Assembly: GCA_964247295.1 (NCBI GenBank)
Contig: CAXTTV010000109.1
Location: forward strand, 1 to 16,279
Length of the DNA: 16,279 nucleotides
Source of the DNA: CAXTTV01 sp964247295
Lineage (GTDB): Bacteria; Chloroflexota; Ktedonobacteria; Ktedonobacterales; Ktedonobacteraceae
Direction of reading: 5' to 3'
Below are positions 13,867-16,279 of the stretch, one piece after another (position 1 is the stretch's first letter; every line of letters starts with the position of its first letter). A program made the translations under genes and the position numbers. Under the pieces are notes generated by a model that saw nothing but the letters and a program-made list of their open reading frames with translations, made no database searches and was not told where the DNA came from.

Positions 13867-14979
13867 ATGCCAGAGGAAGAGTTTCAGCGAGATCTGACAA
13901 AGACGATTCTCCAGTTGCGGATGCGCTCGCCTTTCTTTGCGACTCTGGCGCTTTTCGCAAAAATGATTGTGACGCACTCGGTCCCGACTGCCGCAACCGA
14001 TGGACGAGACGTGTTTATCAATCCTGATTTCTGGGGAAAATTATCATCGGATGAGCGACTGGGTGTCATGGCTCACGAGGTGTTACATGCAGCTCTGCTC
14101 CATGTGCAGAGACGTGGCACACGCGAGCCAATCCTCTGGAATATCGCGGCGGATATTGTGATCAATGGAATCATTCTTCAGCAGCCGGATTTTAAGCTGC
14201 CCAAAGGTCATGTGCGAGATGAGAAGTTGGAGCACCTGAGCGCTGAAGAGATTTACCATCTGATCAGTACAGGGTCTATTCAGTATGAGTTGCCCAATGG
14301 CGATCTTATCTATACGGATGATCTGGTCTCCCAATATGGTGAGTTGGAGCGCAACTGGCGGCAGGCGCTTCAGCATGCGCGCAATCTTGCGCAGAGCATG
14401 GGCCAGGGAAATCTGCCAGCCGGGCTACCACGCGAGCTCGCAAATCTTAGCCCATCGCAGCTTGACTGGAAATCTTATCTCTGGCGCTTCCTGGTGCAGA
14501 CCCCGACTGACTTCCAAAACTATGATCGACGCTTTATCGGCCATGGCCTCTACCTGGAGACCCTGGACGGGCAGTCTGTCCGGGTCTATATCGCAGTTGA
14601 TACCAGTGGATCAATCGAGGGCAAGATGATAGATCAGTTTCTGGGCGAGGTTGTAGGCATCCTCAGCGCCTATCCCCATCTTGAAGCTCAGCTCTACTAC
14701 GTTGATGCTGAAGCTCACGGCCCCTACGAGTTGAAAGAAGGGGCGGAACTTCCCAGACCTGTCGGTGGGGGTGGCACCGATTTTCGCCCCTTCTTCGAGA
14801 AAGTTGATAGCGAGCATGAGCATCAACAGCAGGGGGTCTGCGTCTATCTTACCGATGGCTATGGGAGCTTCCCCGAAGAGGCTCCTGTACTATCAACCTT
14901 GTGGGTACTCACGCCCGGCGGCCTGGATGTTGAGCGAATCCCCTTTGGTGAGAGCATCCGTTTGATCCCAGATCTCTAA
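13867..14979 (+). CDS. VWA-like protein with putative metallopeptidase domain (DUF2201 type)
   Basis: A 370-residue soluble protein in two parts. The N-terminal half (about 1-200) matches the DUF2201_N putative metallopeptidase domain. It has the zinc-site motif HEVLHAALLH (H70, E71, H74, H79) followed by WNIAADIVIN (91-100). The C-terminal half (about 235-370) is a VWA-like domain with a complete MIDAS: DTSGS (245-249), T304 in GGGTDF and D330 in LTDGYG. Length and order are typical. It probably binds a target through MIDAS and works with the adjacent MoxR ATPase. Proteolysis has not been shown for the family. The ATG follows the ATPase stop by 6 nt, with GGAAGGA overlapping the upstream gene end, consistent with coupled translation. 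Confidence 0.88.
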   Translation: MPEEEFQRDLTKTILQLRMRSPFFATLALFAKMIVTHSVPTAATDGRDVFINPDFWGKLSSDERLGVMAHEVLHAALLHVQRRGTREPILWNIAADIVINGIILQQPDFKLPKGHVRDEKLEHLSAEEIYHLISTGSIQYELPNGDLIYTDDLVSQYGELERNWRQALQHARNLAQSMGQGNLPAGLPRELANLSPSQLDWKSYLWRFLVQTPTDFQNYDRRFIGHGLYLETLDGQSVRVYIAVDTSGSIEGKMIDQFLGEVVGILSAYPHLEAQLYYVDAEAHGPYELKEGAELPRPVGGGGTDFRPFFEKVDSEHEHQQQGVCVYLTDGYGSFPEEAPVLSTLWVLTPGGLDVERIPFGESIRLIPDL

Positions 14980-15013
14980 AAAAGCTCTGGTCGTGATCTA
15001 TATACCAAACGCA

Positions 15014-16030
15014 TTACTGGTTGAATATAGTTGGGGCCGGCTGCACACCATCCCTCTCAACAGATGTATTCGCTCCTCTTGCAGGGGTGTAGTGTGCAAG
15101 TGGTGTCTGCCAGAACCGCACTTTGTAGGCCCGGCGCATCCAGATCCACACCAGAATAAAGGCAAGGAACACAAATGGAATCAGCAATACACTGGCCTCT
15201 GGACCGAACTCACCACCGGTCCAGACGGCAGGTCCTTGCTGTGAAACGGTGAGAAAGCTCGCATGGATCTCAGAGCCGCTGACAGGCCAGCCAAACAGAC
15301 TCCCCTCGACAAAATCACCCATAAGATGGAAGCCAATGGAGAGCGCCAGATTTCCTGTTAAGACATACGGCAGGCCAAAGAGAATGCCCGCAAAAGCTAC
15401 TCCCGCCGAGCTAATAAGAGTTGCATGGGGATTCGCGATATGTGCCAGGCCAAAGACGAGCGCAGGCAGCAGAAGCACAATTAGAAAGGTGGCGCGCCGC
15501 CCGACAACCGAGCGCAATCCCTCAGTCAGGTTACGGATAGGATAGCCAACGAAAATCATCGATTCCCAAAAGCCCACTGCAATAGCAAAGAGAACTCGCC
15601 CTATAATGGCAACCAGAAATGGAATACCAGGATAGCTTACATAAAAGGTCTGAGTTATGGTGATCCAGCCAGCAGCCAGCTCGATAATGAAGACCATGAA
15701 AAATAGAAACGCGCTAAGAACCAGGCCAAAACCAAAGTCACGCCACCATTGCCTGCCCCAATGAAAACCATAGTCAGCCAGAGGCCGCCGATCCAGGAAA
15801 CGAGCCGCTAACCAGAGCGCAAGCCAGGAAAACCCGAAGATCAGTACATAGGGAAGCACGTCCGCAACAAGCTGACCGGATGCTCCCAATGATCTTAAGA
15901 ACGGGCCCAGGTGGAGCCCAGGTAATATTACAAAGATGAACACGAAGAAGAGAACAAAAAAGATTAGCAGTCGCCACAGTGCGCGAAGACGACTTTCTTG
16001 AGCATTCCAGAACAATGACGCAATCTTCAT
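15014..16030 (-). CDS. CPBP/Rce1-like intramembrane protease family protein, degenerate motif 1
   Basis: A 338-residue membrane protein with about eight hydrophobic segments. It belongs to the CPBP (CAAX protease/bacteriocin-processing, ABI) family. Motif 2, FGLAH (193-197), and motif 3, HLMGD (235-239), are intact. Motif 1, normally EExxFRG, reads ESMIFVG (156-162). The first glutamate is kept, but the second is serine and the arginine is valine. It may therefore be a weak or non-proteolytic member. The N-terminus (RLRALWRLLIFF) and a basic cytoplasmic C-terminal tail are typical. The ATG is preceded by AGGAGG about 11 nt upstream. It converges with the VWA gene, 34 bp apart, with no clear terminator between. 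The possible substrate is unknown. Confidence 0.83.
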   Translation of the reverse strand: MKIASLFWNAQESRLRALWRLLIFFVLFFVFIFVILPGLHLGPFLRSLGASGQLVADVLPYVLIFGFSWLALWLAARFLDRRPLADYGFHWGRQWWRDFGFGLVLSAFLFFMVFIIELAAGWITITQTFYVSYPGIPFLVAIIGRVLFAIAVGFWESMIFVGYPIRNLTEGLRSVVGRRATFLIVLLLPALVFGLAHIANPHATLISSAGVAFAGILFGLPYVLTGNLALSIGFHLMGDFVEGSLFGWPVSGSEIHASFLTVSQQGPAVWTGGEFGPEASVLLIPFVFLAFILVWIWMRRAYKVRFWQTPLAHYTPARGANTSVERDGVQPAPTIFNQ

Positions 16031-16054
16031 AGGGGATCTTCCTCCTCTATACCG

Positions 16055-16085
16055 CTAACTGGATATCTACAAAAATCCAGATTAG
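16055..16085. repeat. Imperfect hairpin in the CPBP gene upstream region
   Basis: CTAACTGGAT (16055-16064) and ATCCAGATTAG (16075-16085) pair with one bulged base around a 10-nt loop. The hairpin lies 25 bp upstream of the CPBP start, overlapping or just before its RBS region. There is no T run on the minus strand, so a terminator for the LuxR gene is unlikely; an operator or a leader hairpin is possible. Confidence 0.35.
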
Positions 16086-16186
16086 CCAAGTATAGGAAGA
16101 AAAGTAGAGGAACACATCTGAGGAATGTTATATATTTCTCGTAGGCGCAGTTTATCTGCCGCAACGGGTGGACATATCTAAGAAAT

Positions 16187-16279
16187 TTAAAGCAGACCGT
16201 GAGTCCTGGCGTAATGCAGAGCCGCCGTTCGCGAGGTTACCCCAAGCTTACTATAAATAGATGACAGATGGATACGCAC
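16187..16279 (-). CDS. LuxR-family transcriptional regulator, C-terminal fragment
   Basis: A frame open from the window edge to TAA (16187-16189) gives 30 residues, including HLSSIYSKLGVTSRTAALHYA. This is the recognition-helix end of a LuxR/FixJ-type helix-turn-helix domain: the V..H..SIY.KLGV.SR..A pattern with a short tail. The rest, including any sensor or ATPase domain, lies beyond the window. It is on the same strand as the CPBP gene and ends 157 bp upstream of it. Confidence 0.8.
   Translation of the reverse strand: MRIHLSSIYSKLGVTSRTAALHYARTHGLL

Noticed and set aside
1..16279. CRISPR arrays, tRNA or rRNA genes
   Set aside because: No regularly spaced short repeats, and no tRNA- or rRNA-like sequences were recognised on reading both strands.

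Overview
The window reads as bacterial chromosome of roughly balanced base composition, with dense genes on both strands and short intergenic gaps. The protein set fits Chloroflexota, most likely class Ktedonobacteria. The pointers are a LuxR-type tail of the 'IYSKLGVTSRTAALHYA' type, a YjdJ-like GNAT, a DUF5996 protein, an F420-dependent PPOX protein and an N-terminally extended GlsB protein. This placement is inferred from protein style; no rRNA or tRNA is visible to confirm it.

Left part (1-4250): a DinB-like protein (+) and a YjdJ-type acetyltransferase (-) converge on a shared hairpin terminator. Next comes a block flanked by a 527-bp direct repeat (1209-1735 and 3619-4145) with one mismatch. 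Each copy carries a complete glsB-like small membrane protein gene, its ribosome binding site and a roughly 220-nt leader. Between the copies lies a TetA/DHA1-type MFS exporter whose last two codons and stop lie inside the second copy. Only copy 1 has the strong sigma70-type promoter (TTGACA-17-AATAAT), with a 7-bp inverted repeat laid over it. Copy 2 probably depends on transcription from the exporter.

Middle part (4271-10790): genes all on the minus strand. They are a DUF5996 protein, an EamA/DMT transporter, a PPOX-class F420-dependent protein, a cytoplasmic type I pullulanase (glycogen/alpha-glucan debranching, TTG start) and a membrane-anchored PQQ-like beta-propeller. Apart from the shared strand there is little sign that these form one pathway.

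Regulated membrane unit (10822-12633, minus strand): a TetR-family gene, a TspO/MBR-like gene and a DUF6220-type four-helix membrane protein with gaps of 52-53 bp. A TTGACA-17-TATAGT promoter precedes tetR, and a 19-bp perfect hairpin terminator follows the last gene. A 15-bp identical sequence occurs upstream of tetR and again upstream of tspO. The second site is a perfect inverted repeat, so the cluster looks autoregulated by its own TetR. The TetR frame has no ATG, GTG or TTG start; an ATA lies 5 nt after a perfect Shine-Dalgarno sequence.

Right part (12859-16279): a MoxR-like AAA+ ATPase and a protein combining an HExxH metallopeptidase-like domain with a VWA/MIDAS domain form a two-gene operon (+). 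It converges with a CPBP/Rce1-like membrane protein (-) whose first catalytic motif is degenerate. The window ends in the C-terminal 30 residues of a LuxR-type regulator (-). A short REP-like hairpin sequence occurs at both 1076-1098 and 12702-12724.

The strongest candidates for something not well described are the TetR-TspO-DUF6220 operon and the glsB-MFS-glsB direct-repeat block.
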